Part shown: positions 8,638 through 16,658 of the stretch, piece by piece
Position numbering within the stretch: the first letter of the stretch is position 1
How the letters are laid out: every line of letters starts with the position of its first letter
Source: Opitutaceae bacterium
GTDB lineage: Bacteria; Verrucomicrobiota; Verrucomicrobiia; Opitutales; Opitutaceae
DNA length: 35,503 nucleotides
Assembly: GCA_014879845.1 (NCBI GenBank)
Contig: JACSRI010000189.1
Coordinates: 1 to 35,503 of the forward strand
Direction of reading: 5' to 3'
Notes under the pieces: generated by a model
Seen by the model: only the letters and a program-made list of their open reading frames with translations
Told to the model about the DNA's origin: nothing
The model's database searches: none
Made by a program: the position numbers and the translations under genes

Positions 8638-9243
8638 CTATTCGCCCGTCGCGCCGGCCTCGCCGGCGTTCTTCTTGTGCTGCTTCTTGCGCATCTCGCG
8701 CGCCGCGGCGCGGCGCTCCTTGTCGGACACCACGCCGTCGCCGTCCTTGTCCGCCGCTTCGCGCAGTTTCGCGGCGGCCTCGGGGTGTTCGGCCGCCCAG
8801 GCTTCGCGCGCGGCCTTGCGCTCGGCGGCCGAGAGTTTGCCGTCGCCATCCTTGTCATACTTGGCCGCGTAGGCCTCGAACTCGGCTCGCGCCTTGGCGC
8901 GCTGCTCGTCGGTCAAGCCTGCGCCGCGGTTGGCCTTCATCGCCTCGCGGGCGGTCGCGCGTTCCGTGTCGTCGAGCTTGCCGTCCCCGTTGGCGTCGAA
9001 ACGCTGGAGCGCGGCATCGTGCATCTCGCCGCGTCGTTCGGCCGCTGCGGCTTTGGCCGCGGCCATTTCCTCCTCGTTGAGCTTGCCGTCGCCGTCCTTG
9101 TCGAAGCGCGCGATCATCTCCTCGTGGTGTTTGGCGGTCGGCTTGCCTGACGGAGCGTCGGCGGCGTCGTCGGCTGCGACGAGCGCTGCGGTCGCGATAA
9201 GCATTGCAGGAGCGAGAGTCAGGACCAAGAATTTCGATTTCAT
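8638..9243 (-). CDS. Secreted protein with four EF-hand calcium-binding motifs
   Basis: A 201-residue protein with a signal peptide (MKSKFLVLTLAPAMLIATAA, then LVAADD). Four canonical 12-residue EF loops are visible: DKDGDGKLNEEE (48-59), DANGDGKLDDTE (83-94), DKDGDGKLSAAE (130-141) and DKDGDGVVSDKE (165-176). All have Asp at positions 1, 3 and 5 and Glu at 12, so all four should bind calcium. The helices between them are alanine-, lysine- and glutamate-rich. The C-terminus is basic (RRAAAREMRKKQHKKNAG). The protein is predicted to be periplasmic or secreted, with a calcium-buffering or scaffolding role that cannot be specified. It precedes the transporter on the same strand, but the hairpin at 8556-8605 lies between them. 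Confidence 0.85.
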   Translation of the reverse strand: MKSKFLVLTLAPAMLIATAALVAADDAADAPSGKPTAKHHEEMIARFDKDGDGKLNEEEMAAAKAAAAERRGEMHDAALQRFDANGDGKLDDTERATAREAMKANRGAGLTDEQRAKARAEFEAYAAKYDKDGDGKLSAAERKAAREAWAAEHPEAAAKLREAADKDGDGVVSDKERRAAAREMRKKQHKKNAGEAGATGE

Positions 9244-9365
9244 AGGAAAGTGTGCGTTTTCAGGCGCTCTGACGGGACGAGCCGCGCGAAGTTACTGAGA
9301 AACCTTCCGGATCCCGGGGTTTCATCGCGCTCGCCATCCTGTGCAGGTCAGCCCGAGTCGGAGTC

Positions 9366-9716
9366 ATGTTTCAAGTCACCTTCAGCAACCAAAGCATGCA
9401 GGAGCTGAACAAGTTGGACAAACTTGCGCAGCTCGACGTGATCGCCCCGCTCGGTGCGTTGACGGCGTCTGAACTCGCCCACCCGAAGGAGCCGCTCGGG
9501 GCGTTCAAGCGCGGGAAGAACACCTTCTACCGGCTCCGCTCCGGAGACTATCGGATCTACTTCGAAGTGAAGGGCGAAAACCTGCATACGCACTACATCC
9601 TGCACCGCAATTCGCTCACGGATTTCATCTTCCGCACCAAGTTGCCCATCACCGAGGAGCAGCTCGCGGAGCAGCACACCTCGTTCTGGAAATACCTGGA
9701 AACGCTCCACAAGTAA
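9366..9716 (+). CDS. RelE/ParE-like protein without an antitoxin gene
   Basis: A 116-residue protein with the RelE/ParE fold signature: MFQVTFSNQSMQELNKLDK at the N-terminus, then AFKRGKNTFYRLRSGDYRIYF (the conserved RLRxGDYRI strand), and HYILHRNSLTDFIF. RelE-type toxins cleave mRNA on the ribosome and ParE types block gyrase. Neither activity can be assigned from this sequence. No antitoxin frame is found in the 122 nt upstream, and the gene downstream is pssA, beginning 12 nt after the stop. The constitutive-looking setting beside a housekeeping gene suggests a domesticated regulator or a toxin whose partner is elsewhere. GGAG lies only 2 nt before the ATG, closer than normal. Confidence 0.75.
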   Translation: MFQVTFSNQSMQELNKLDKLAQLDVIAPLGALTASELAHPKEPLGAFKRGKNTFYRLRSGDYRIYFEVKGENLHTHYILHRNSLTDFIFRTKLPITEEQLAEQHTSFWKYLETLHK

Positions 9717-9727
9717 GAAGAGCCGGC

Positions 9728-10597
9728 ATGGCTGCCCAAGTTTACGATCCCAAGAATCCTCCGGGCACTTCGCAGGCGAGCCGGATCTATCTCCTGCCGA
9801 ACCTGATGACGGCGGGAAACCTGTTCTGCGGTTTCGTCGCGATCATCCGGTGTATCCAAGCGCGCTACGCGACTGGGGACATCACACCCCAGCATCTCTA
9901 CACGGAGGCGGTCTGGTTGATCATCGCCGCGGTGGTTTTCGATTCGCTTGATGGCCGGCTTGCACGCCTGGGTGGTCGTGAGTCGCTGTTCGGCCGCGAG
10001 TTCGACTCGATCGCGGATATCGTCTCCTTCGGCGTGGCGCCCGCGCTGCTGGTGTTTTTTCTCATCCTCTCGCCGGAACTCAACCCGTGGTTTCGCCAGA
10101 TCGGATGGTTCGTCGGATTCATCTACCTGTTGTGCGCCGCCATGCGTCTGGCGCGGTTCAACGTCATCACCCACCCGCTGGTTTATTCGAACAACGCGAA
10201 GTTCAACACCAAGGATTTCGTCGGCCTTCCCGTCCCGGCGGCCGCAGGCATGGTGGTGTCGCTGGTGTTGGTGCTCAATTCTGAGGCGGATCTCCGACAT
10301 TGGGGACTGGGACTGCCGCCGCTCATGTTGCTGATCGCCTATCTGATGATCAGCACGATCCGCTATCCGAGCTTCAAGCAGGTCAACTGGCATACGCGCG
10401 CACGCTTTGGGACCTTCATCGGGATCCTCGCGATCGCCGCCGCCGTCTACTTCACGCGCCAGTATGCCCTCGCCCTGATCTTCCTGGGGTACCTTGGCTT
10501 CGGAATCGGGCGGCATGCCATGACCGTCTCGCGACGGCGCCGGCGCCTGCGCGAACTCTTGGATCAGCGCCATTCCGGTCGGCCTTCCGACGTGTGA
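9728..10597 (+). CDS. pssA: CDP-diacylglycerol-serine O-phosphatidyltransferase
   Basis: A 289-residue integral membrane enzyme that makes phosphatidylserine, the precursor of phosphatidylethanolamine. It contains the CDP-alcohol phosphatidyltransferase signature DG-x2-AR-x8-G-x3-D-x3-D, seen as D75, G76, A79, R80, G89, D93 and D97. YLLPNLMTAGNLFCGFVAII near the N-terminus is the usual first membrane segment of the bacterial type II PssA group. About seven to eight hydrophobic segments follow, and the C-terminus is basic (SRRRRRLRELLDQRH). It starts 12 nt after the RelE-like gene and is probably co-transcribed with it. Confidence 0.92.
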   Translation: MAAQVYDPKNPPGTSQASRIYLLPNLMTAGNLFCGFVAIIRCIQARYATGDITPQHLYTEAVWLIIAAVVFDSLDGRLARLGGRESLFGREFDSIADIVSFGVAPALLVFFLILSPELNPWFRQIGWFVGFIYLLCAAMRLARFNVITHPLVYSNNAKFNTKDFVGLPVPAAAGMVVSLVLVLNSEADLRHWGLGLPPLMLLIAYLMISTIRYPSFKQVNWHTRARFGTFIGILAIAAAVYFTRQYALALIFLGYLGFGIGRHAMTVSRRRRRLRELLDQRHSGRPSDV

Positions 10598-10777
10598 ACA
10601 AAGCGACCAACAACATCGAACAAGCGGCCAAGAACCTCGCTAAACTCAGCAGTTCCCGCCTTTGTCCCGAACGTCCTCAGAAATTCTTCACAGTCCCGAA
10701 ATCTTTCTAAGCTCTGGTCAATAGGGGCTTGCTCGACAACCCGGGTTGCTGACACCACTGAATAATACGGCTGATCT

Positions 10778-10819
10778 AAGTACTATAGAGTCTCTCAATC
10801 CCCAAGATTGTCAGTACTT
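10778..10819. promoter_or_regulatory. Nested inverted repeats in the dnaN leader
   Basis: In the relatively AT-rich 249-nt gap before dnaN, AAGTACT (10778-10784) is matched by AGTACTT (10813-10819). Between them CAATC (10796-10800) pairs with GATTG (10806-10810) around a CCCAA loop. The element ends 27 nt before the dnaN ATG. It could be a leader RNA hairpin or a binding site for a dimeric regulator. No confident -35/-10 pair was found, though TACTAT (10781-10786) is a possible -10. Confidence 0.35.
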
Positions 10820-10846
10820 CCCAAAACCTCATACCTACCCGCGACA

Positions 10847-11974
10847 ATGAAGTTCAAAGTTAACCGGGACCACTTCAGCAACGGCCTCGCCCAGGTCCTC
10901 AATGTCGTCGGCACGCGTCCGACCATGCCTGTGTTGAGCAACGTGCTGATCGAGGCCGATGGTGATCACCTCGATCTCACCACGACCAATCTCGATCTCG
11001 GGATCCGGTGCCGGATCAAGGCCACCGTCAATCAATCGGGCTCGGTGACGCTGCCGGTGCGCCGGCTGGCCAGCATCGTGCGCGAACTGCCCAACCTCGA
11101 CGTGCAGGTCGAGGCCTCCGCGAATCATCAGGTCAAGATCGCCTCGGGCGGCTCGAATTTCCGGATCATGGGGATCGCGCGGGATGACTTTCCGCCGTTG
11201 CCGGAGTTTGCCAACGAGACGACCTTCACGCTCGAGCAAGCGGTCCTCGGCCAGATGGTCGCGAGCGTCTCGTATGCGCAGAGCGCGGACGAGAGCCGCT
11301 ACTTCCTCAACGGCGTCTACTTCCATTTCCACGACGGCAAGCTCTCGCTCGTGGCGACCGATGGTCGTCGTCTCGCCCTCACGCACCGCGAGATGGATTT
11401 CGGTGGATCAAACGGTGGCAGCCTGATCCTTCCCGCCAAGACGGTCGCGGAGTTGGTGCGCCTGCTGACCAAACAGGAGAAGTTCGGTGTCACCCTTGCG
11501 TTCAACGATCGGCGCGTCGCCTTCCGCATCGCCGTGGCTGACGAGAGCAGCGGCCTCATCGACGAAGTCCACCTGATCTCCAAGGTCGTCGAGGGCAACT
11601 ATCCGAACTATCAGCAGGTCATTCCCAAGGAGGTTCACCAGCGCGTGAAGGTCGAACGCGAGCTCTTCCTGCAGTGCATCCACCGCGCTGCGCTGGTCAC
11701 GAGCGACAAGTCGAACTCGGTGAAGATCAAGCTGAGCAACAACCTGCTGGAGATCACCGCGGCCAGCCCGGACTTCGGTGAAGCGCACGAATCGCTCGCG
11801 GTCGACTACAGCGGGCCCGACCTGCAGGTCGCGTTTAACCCGGCGTTTCTCATGGATCCGCTGCGCGCCCTGACCAAGGACCAGATCACCTTCGAGCTGA
11901 AGGACGAGGTCAGCCCCGGCGTGTTCAAGACGGACGGCAACTTCCTCTGTGTGATCATGCCGGTGCGCCTTTGA
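10847..11974 (+). CDS. dnaN: DNA polymerase III subunit beta (sliding clamp)
   Basis: A 375-residue beta clamp, beginning [20 protein letters not shown] with [20 protein letters not shown], the classic N-terminal motif. [13 protein letters not shown] and [15 protein letters not shown] mark the second domain, and the protein ends with the family hallmark VIMPVRL. The dimeric ring holds the replicative polymerase on DNA and binds many repair proteins. ATG 10847 is chosen over the upstream in-frame GTG at 10808 because homology begins at MKFKV. dnaA does not precede it here; pssA does. Its proximity to mnmE and mnmG suggests the origin region. Confidence 0.97.
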   Translation: MKFKVNRDHFSNGLAQVLNVVGTRPTMPVLSNVLIEADGDHLDLTTTNLDLGIRCRIKATVNQSGSVTLPVRRLASIVRELPNLDVQVEASANHQVKIASGGSNFRIMGIARDDFPPLPEFANETTFTLEQAVLGQMVASVSYAQSADESRYFLNGVYFHFHDGKLSLVATDGRRLALTHREMDFGGSNGGSLILPAKTVAELVRLLTKQEKFGVTLAFNDRRVAFRIAVADESSGLIDEVHLISKVVEGNYPNYQQVIPKEVHQRVKVERELFLQCIHRAALVTSDKSNSVKIKLSNNLLEITAASPDFGEAHESLAVDYSGPDLQVAFNPAFLMDPLRALTKDQITFELKDEVSPGVFKTDGNFLCVIMPVRL

Positions 11975-12051
11975 CGTGCGTCGGGGACGGCGTTAGGTTC
12001 CGCATCGCTCGCGGGGCTGCCTAGACGACGCACCCCGCGGCGCTGCGAGTC

Positions 12052-12927
12052 ATGGAGTTCGCCTTTGTCATCGTCGCCGGAGGAGCAGCTTCGCTCCTCG
12101 TGAGCTACTTCAACCGCACGATCGCGTCACCGGTGCTCGCGATCGTGAACCGGTGGTTGCGGTGGATTTCCTACTCCTTGCTGGTGGCCTGGCTGATGGA
12201 CTTCCTCGCGCTCACGGGTCGACCCTTCACCGTGCTGGCGGTGACCGCCTTCCTGCTGATCTTCCTCATCGAGACCCTCTACAACTGGCTCGCCATATCA
12301 GCGCTGAGCCAGAGCCCGATCCCGCTGTTTCCAAAGTTCTCGATCAATGCGAGTGGCGAGGAGTGGCCGGCCGTCGCGCGGATCATCGCCGTCCGAGACT
12401 GGCTGCGGAAAAACAAGTTCACCCAGGTGCAGGCCCTGCTCGCCGACATCGGCAATGGCATCCACTTGCGTGTATCCGTTTATCAGGACGCCGAGGCAAA
12501 GATCCGGGTCCAGGTGTTGTTTATCCCGATGAACAGCTCGTCGGTCACAGTGTGCTTCGCTGTGACATCCGAGACGGAGGCGGGCATGCGCTACACGACG
12601 GACAATCTGTTTCTCCCGTTCGGTGGATTCTATCCGGAGAACTGGTCGGTCGAGCGGCGCCCGTGGACGCGCCGCTTACCCGCGTTGATCAAGGCGCATC
12701 GGGCGCGCATCAAGAACGACGGCATGACTCTGGCGCCGCTGCATAACGATCCGCTCAGCGACCTGAACGATCAGCAGCGCGATCTCGATCGCTTGAACAC
12801 CGAACTGGGGTTTCTTTTCCCGCACGGCATGCGCGAGGAGTACGGCAAGATGACTTTTGAAGGGCGCTATCGCGTCTGGAAGGAAGTCTGGTTCCTTAAT
12901 TACCTCGGGCTCCCGCAGCGGTACTAG
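12052..12927 (+). CDS. Unknown membrane protein
   Basis: A 291-residue protein that I do not recognise. Three hydrophobic segments occupy about residues 1-17, 35-52 and 60-82 (for example VLAVTAFLLIFLIETLYNWL). The remaining 200 residues look soluble and cytoplasmic, with PLFPKFSINASGEEWPAVAR, DNLFLPFGGFYPENWSVERR and a C-terminal FEGRYRVWKEVWFLNYLGLP. No catalytic motif stands out. It lies between dnaN and mnmE on the same strand and has codon use like its neighbours. It may be lineage-specific. ATG 12052 begins directly with the first membrane segment. Confidence 0.75.
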   Translation: MEFAFVIVAGGAASLLVSYFNRTIASPVLAIVNRWLRWISYSLLVAWLMDFLALTGRPFTVLAVTAFLLIFLIETLYNWLAISALSQSPIPLFPKFSINASGEEWPAVARIIAVRDWLRKNKFTQVQALLADIGNGIHLRVSVYQDAEAKIRVQVLFIPMNSSSVTVCFAVTSETEAGMRYTTDNLFLPFGGFYPENWSVERRPWTRRLPALIKAHRARIKNDGMTLAPLHNDPLSDLNDQQRDLDRLNTELGFLFPHGMREEYGKMTFEGRYRVWKEVWFLNYLGLPQRY

Positions 12928-12978
12928 GGCGCGTTCTCAAACCGCGTACCTGGCGCGTGAAGTTGGTTTGGATAGGAG

Positions 12979-13109
12979 GGCCGGGTTCCCGCCCGGCCGC
13001 GATGGCACAACGGCAAACGTACGGCGCTGCGCATCCGCAGCGATGCGGGCGCACCGCCGATTCTTTGAGCTAGGACTGGAAGCACGCCCTGGGTCTGGAG
13101 AAGACCCAG
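12979..13109. repeat. Cluster of three hairpins before mnmE
   Basis: The gap 12928-13211 contains no credible gene but three compact perfect stems. GGCCGGG (12979-12985) pairs with CCCGGCC (12992-12998). CGCTGCG (13025-13031) pairs with CGCAGCG (13036-13042). CTGGGTC (13089-13095) pairs with GACCCAG (13103-13109). The middle one competes with a second stem, CGCATC (13030-13035) with GATGCG (13042-13047), and is enclosed by CGGCG (13022-13026) and CGCCG (13055-13059). It could be a structured RNA or a dispersed palindromic repeat. It does not match a tRNA, SRP RNA, RNase P RNA or tmRNA that I can recognise. Confidence 0.45.
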
Positions 13110-13211
13110 CATGATGCGCGGCGAGTCGTGGGGTACGCGCACGCAGGACTGCACCGTGCGGCATGCATGACGTGAATTGCCAAGGTCGCGAAGCACGGTT
13201 TCGCTCGGCGC

Positions 13212-14570
13212 GTGGCAGAAGTTGAGACCATTGTCGCGCCGGCGACCCCGCGTGGTGAATCAGCCCTCGCGCTCGTGCGAGTGAGCGGTCCGCGTGCGGC
13301 AAGCATCGCGGCGGCGCAGAGCCGGGGTGCCGAGCCCCAACCCCGACGTGCCTGGCACGGAGACTATCGTGATGTGACGGGAAATGCCGTGGACGATGTC
13401 GTCTTCACGTTCTTTGGCGGTCCGCGTTCCTACACGGGCGAGGATGTGCTGGAGATATCCTGCCACGGAAACCCGTTCATCGTTCGAAAGGTTCTGGACG
13501 ACCTGCTTGCGCGCGGGTGCCGCATGGCGGAGGCCGGTGAGTTCACGCGGCGGGCTTTCCTCAATGGCCGGCTCGATCTGACCGCGGCCGAGGCCGTGAT
13601 GGACGTCATCCGGGCACGGAGCGATCGGGCGCTCGAGGCCGCGCGCCTGCAGCTGCGCGGCGCACTGGGGCGGCGGATCGACCGACTCGTGGGCGATCTC
13701 CTGCAGTGCTGCGCGACGGTCGAGGCGTACATCGACTTTCCCGAGGAGGACCTGCCTGTGGAGGATCGCATGCGGCGCCGGGCGGATCTGGCCGCATTGC
13801 TCGCCGAGATCGGGGGACTGCGGGCCACGCGGCGACACGGCGACCTCCTTCGCGAGGGACTGCGGGTCGTGCTGCTCGGTGCGCCCAACGCGGGGAAGAG
13901 CAGCCTGCTCAACCGCCTCGCTGGCTACGATCGGGCCATCGTCAGCGAGGAGCCCGGCACGACGCGCGATTTTCTGGAGGAGCCCGTGCTGCTCGGGCCA
14001 CACCGTATCCGAGTGTTCGATACAGCTGGCCTCCGTGAGGCCGGGGGCGCGGTGGAGCGGGCGGGTGTGGAGCGCTCGCTCGAGCGGGCGGAGGAGGCGG
14101 ACCTTGTCGTACTCGTGGTCGATGCGACGGCACCCTGCCCCACCCTTCCCCAGCTCGTGCGCGATCGACTGGCGACGCATGCGGCCGTTTTGGCGGTGAA
14201 CAAGTGCGATCTTCCGGAGCGGCACTTCGAGTGGCCCTTCACGGCAACGCTGGCCCGGGTCGAGGTCTCGGCGCAGACGGGGGCTGGCCTGGACGAGCTT
14301 CGTCGAGTCTTGATCGAGCGAGCCGACCGGATCACGGGCACCGGCTCCGACGAGGAGCACGTCGCGGTCAATGCGCGCCATGCGGTCGCATTGGCGGAGG
14401 CGGAGGAGTGTCTGCGGCGTGCTGACCGACTGCTGGCCGAGGAGCACCCCCTCGAACTCGTTGGCAGCGAGATGCGTCTCGCCGTGGGGGCGCTGGGAGC
14501 GATCGTCGGAAGGATCGATCACGAGGCCATCCTCGATCGCTTGTTCGCCAGCTTCTGTATTGGGAAGTAA
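13212..14570 (+). CDS. mnmE: tRNA modification GTPase MnmE (TrmE)
   Basis: A 452-residue GTPase. The N-terminal folate-binding domain begins AEVETIVAPATPRGESALAL. The Ras-like G domain shows G1 GAPNAGKS (residues 223-230), the switch SEEPGTTRDF, G3 DTAGLRE and G4 NKCD. The C-terminus is FASFCIGK, with the conserved Cys of the C-x-GK tail. With MnmG it installs the carboxymethylaminomethyl or aminomethyl group on wobble uridine 34 of certain tRNAs. The start is GTG at 13212; no ATG is near, and homology begins immediately. No Shine-Dalgarno motif is seen. mnmG follows 105 nt downstream, the normal functional pairing. Confidence 0.96.
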   Translation: MAEVETIVAPATPRGESALALVRVSGPRAASIAAAQSRGAEPQPRRAWHGDYRDVTGNAVDDVVFTFFGGPRSYTGEDVLEISCHGNPFIVRKVLDDLLARGCRMAEAGEFTRRAFLNGRLDLTAAEAVMDVIRARSDRALEAARLQLRGALGRRIDRLVGDLLQCCATVEAYIDFPEEDLPVEDRMRRRADLAALLAEIGGLRATRRHGDLLREGLRVVLLGAPNAGKSSLLNRLAGYDRAIVSEEPGTTRDFLEEPVLLGPHRIRVFDTAGLREAGGAVERAGVERSLERAEEADLVVLVVDATAPCPTLPQLVRDRLATHAAVLAVNKCDLPERHFEWPFTATLARVEVSAQTGAGLDELRRVLIERADRITGTGSDEEHVAVNARHAVALAEAEECLRRADRLLAEEHPLELVGSEMRLAVGALGAIVGRIDHEAILDRLFASFCIGK

Positions 14571-14675
14571 TGTAAGACGCTGATGGTTGGATTGTTGTGG
14601 CGACATGCATCCGCGCGTCCTTCTCGTTGCGTTGGTGCGAGGCTCCCCTACTCTGCGGAAATCTAGTCGCTGTCC

Positions 14676-16541
14676 ATGAGTCCGTTTTCGAAATCGAGTC
14701 CGTATGACGTGATTGTTTGCGGTGCCGGCCACGCCGGTATCGAAGCCGCGCTGGCGGCGGCGCGCATGGGCGCGCGGACACTCCTGTTGACGGGGAACAT
14801 GGACACCATCGGACAGATGAGCTGCAATCCTGCGATCGGTGGTGTCGCCAAGGGGCACATCGTGCGTGAGATCGATGCGCTGGGTGGCGAGATGGCGATC
14901 AACTCGGATGTCACTGGAATTCAGTTCCGGCTGTTGAATGCCTCCAAGGGTCCGGCCGTGCAGTCGCCGCGCGCTCAATGCGACAAGAAGGCGTATCAGT
15001 TTCGCCTCAAACACACGCTCGAGCTTCAGGCCAACCTGAGCGTGTTCCAGGCGACTGTGTCTGGCCTGATCCTCGATGCTGGTCGGGTTGTCGGTTGTCG
15101 GACCGCGCTAGACGTCGATTTCTATGGTCACACCGTCGTCGTGACGACGGGAACCTTCCTTCGGGGGCTCATGCATATTGGCTCCAACAAGACGGAGGGC
15201 GGGCGCATGGGGGACTTTAGCGCTCGGACGCTGTCTGGTAGTCTGATTGAGGCCGGCATTCAGCTCGAACGACTGAAGACGGGGACACCCCCGAGGTTGC
15301 TGGGACGAAGCATCGAGTTCTCACGGCTTCAGGAACAGCGCGGAGACGCGCAGCCGACGTTCTTTGCGTTTCATGACACACGTGACGACGCCGAGTTGTT
15401 CCACGTGGAACATCCGGGCCAGGAGCGCCTGGGGTGGCGTCCTGGAGATCGCCAGGTTTCCTGCTGGATCACGTACACGTCTGAGGAGAGCGAACGGATC
15501 GTCCGGGAGAATCTCCACAGGTCGGCCATGTATTCTGGCGAGATTGTTGGAGTCGGCCCGAGGTATTGCCCGAGTATTGAGGATAAGTTTGTCCGATTCG
15601 CAGATAAGGAGCGGCACATGCTCTTCCTGGAGCCGGAGGGCCGGCACACCGGGGAATACTATGTGAACGGCCTCTCCACGAGTCTGCCATTCGATGTGCA
15701 GATCCGCCTTATTCAATCAATCCCCGGGCTAGAACGCGCGGAGGTGCTCCGTCCGGCCTACGCCGTCGAATACGACTTTGCACCGCCCACGCAGTTGCGT
15801 CCGTCGCTCGAGTCGAAGGTTGTCCCGAATCTGTTCTTCGCCGGACAGATCAACGGCACGTCCGGATATGAGGAGGCCGCAGGGCAGGGGTTGGTCGCTG
15901 GAGTTAATGCCGTGCAACGGGTTAGGGGAGGGGAGCCCCTGGTTCTGGGGCGGCACGAGGCCTATATCGGGGTGATGATCGATGACTTGGTGACGAAGGG
16001 CACTCAGGAGCCGTATCGAATGTTCACCAGTCGTGCAGAGCATCGGCTGCTCTTGAATCACGGTAGTGCGGATGTCCGCTTACTCCCCCACGCCGATCGT
16101 CTCGGCCTTCTCTCGTCGACGCGTCTGGCCCGCACTCGGATCAAACGTGATTCTATTGAGCAATGGGTGGACCGCCTCAACCGAGAGGCCGCAGTCGGCG
16201 GGACCTGGGGGGATGCGCTGCGGCGAAATTATCCCGTCGTCCTTCCTTCGGCGTTTGAGGCGGAGTCTTCTCAGGTTCGCGAGGAGGTGAAGTATCGAGT
16301 CCTTTACCAAGGTTATTTGGAGCGCGAGTTGCGCTTGGTGGAACGACTCCGCGAGGTCGATCGCATCCGAGTCCCGGAGTCCATCGACTACCTGACGATC
16401 CCAGGGCTCAAGCGAGAGTCGGCGTTGAAACTCGCCGCCACGAAGCCGACGACGCTTGGTCAGGCCAGTCGAATAAGCGGGGTGAATCCGTCAGACATCT
16501 CTCTCCTGATGGTTTCGATCGCACGCCGAGTTGAATCATAA
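14676..16541 (+). CDS. mnmG: tRNA uridine-5-carboxymethylaminomethyl enzyme MnmG (GidA)
   Basis: A 621-residue FAD enzyme, the partner of MnmE. The dinucleotide-binding motif GAGHAG is at residues 16-21. [31 protein letters not shown] and the signature [15 protein letters not shown] are typical of GidA, and [19 protein letters not shown] forms the second FAD-contact region. Between FFAF and QVSCWITYT (about residues 230-260) the protein has extra residues compared with typical MnmG, and this stretch holds the parS palindrome at 15397-15412 (codons 241-246, LFHVEH). Third codon positions are less C-rich than in the atp genes. ATG 14676 gives a normal N-terminus. Confidence 0.97.
   Translation: MSPFSKSSPYDVIVCGAGHAGIEAALAAARMGARTLLLTGNMDTIGQMSCNPAIGGVAKGHIVREIDALGGEMAINSDVTGIQFRLLNASKGPAVQSPRAQCDKKAYQFRLKHTLELQANLSVFQATVSGLILDAGRVVGCRTALDVDFYGHTVVVTTGTFLRGLMHIGSNKTEGGRMGDFSARTLSGSLIEAGIQLERLKTGTPPRLLGRSIEFSRLQEQRGDAQPTFFAFHDTRDDAELFHVEHPGQERLGWRPGDRQVSCWITYTSEESERIVRENLHRSAMYSGEIVGVGPRYCPSIEDKFVRFADKERHMLFLEPEGRHTGEYYVNGLSTSLPFDVQIRLIQSIPGLERAEVLRPAYAVEYDFAPPTQLRPSLESKVVPNLFFAGQINGTSGYEEAAGQGLVAGVNAVQRVRGGEPLVLGRHEAYIGVMIDDLVTKGTQEPYRMFTSRAEHRLLLNHGSADVRLLPHADRLGLLSSTRLARTRIKRDSIEQWVDRLNREAAVGGTWGDALRRNYPVVLPSAFEAESSQVREEVKYRVLYQGYLERELRLVERLREVDRIRVPESIDYLTIPGLKRESALKLAATKPTTLGQASRISGVNPSDISLLMVSIARRVES
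15397..15412. other. Candidate parS centromere site (ParB binding) inside mnmG
   Basis: TGTTCCACGTGGAACA is a perfect 16-bp palindrome that matches the chromosomal parS consensus (TGTTNCACGTGNAACA). ParB/Spo0J proteins load at such sites, spread and recruit SMC and ParA for origin segregation. In many bacteria they cluster within tens of kilobases of oriC. Here it lies within mnmG and is read as Leu-Phe-His-Val-Glu-His. parA and parB are not in the window. The match to the consensus is seen directly. Its activity as a site is inferred. Confidence 0.85.
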
Positions 16542-16588
16542 CATGTTGATTATTAACATCAAATGGTCGATGTGGGCGTGTTGTGAAA

Positions 16589-16606
16589 ATGTCACGGAAC
16601 CGTAAC
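16589..16606 (+). promoter_or_regulatory. Possible Pho box before the PhoB-like gene
   Basis: ATGTCAC-GGAA-CCGTAAC has the 7-4-7 spacing of a Pho box (CTGTCAT-N4-CTGTMAY) and matches 5 of 7 and 6 of 7 half-site positions. It lies about 50 nt upstream of the response regulator start. An overlapping hairpin, CCGTAACCC (16600-16608) with GGGTTTACGG (16613-16622) and one bulged base, also spans this region. Autoregulation by the PhoB-like protein would be typical for the family. No well-placed -10 element was found, so this is tentative. Confidence 0.3.
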
Positions 16607-16658
16607 CCTGGAGGGTTTACGGGCTGGGGGTGGCGCGGGCTATCATGGGCTTGTCGTG

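Noticed and set aside
6172-9150. Long plus-strand ORFs antisense to the ABC transporter and EF-hand genes
   Set aside because: The transporter fusion and EF-hand protein on the minus strand have clear domains. The plus frames are charge-biased shadows.
10593-10692. Two DnaA-box-like sequences (10593-10601, 10684-10692) before dnaN
   Set aside because: Each has one mismatch to TTWTNCACA and there is no cluster, so an origin cannot be supported here.
12928-13211. tRNA, SRP RNA, RNase P RNA or tmRNA in the gap before mnmE
   Set aside because: No T-loop motif with an acceptor stem and no conserved core of these RNAs was found by eye.
13260-15014. 584-residue minus-strand ORF antisense to mnmE/mnmG
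   Set aside because: It overlaps two well-supported genes and its sequence is arginine- and histidine-rich low-complexity shadow typical of GC-rich antisense frames.
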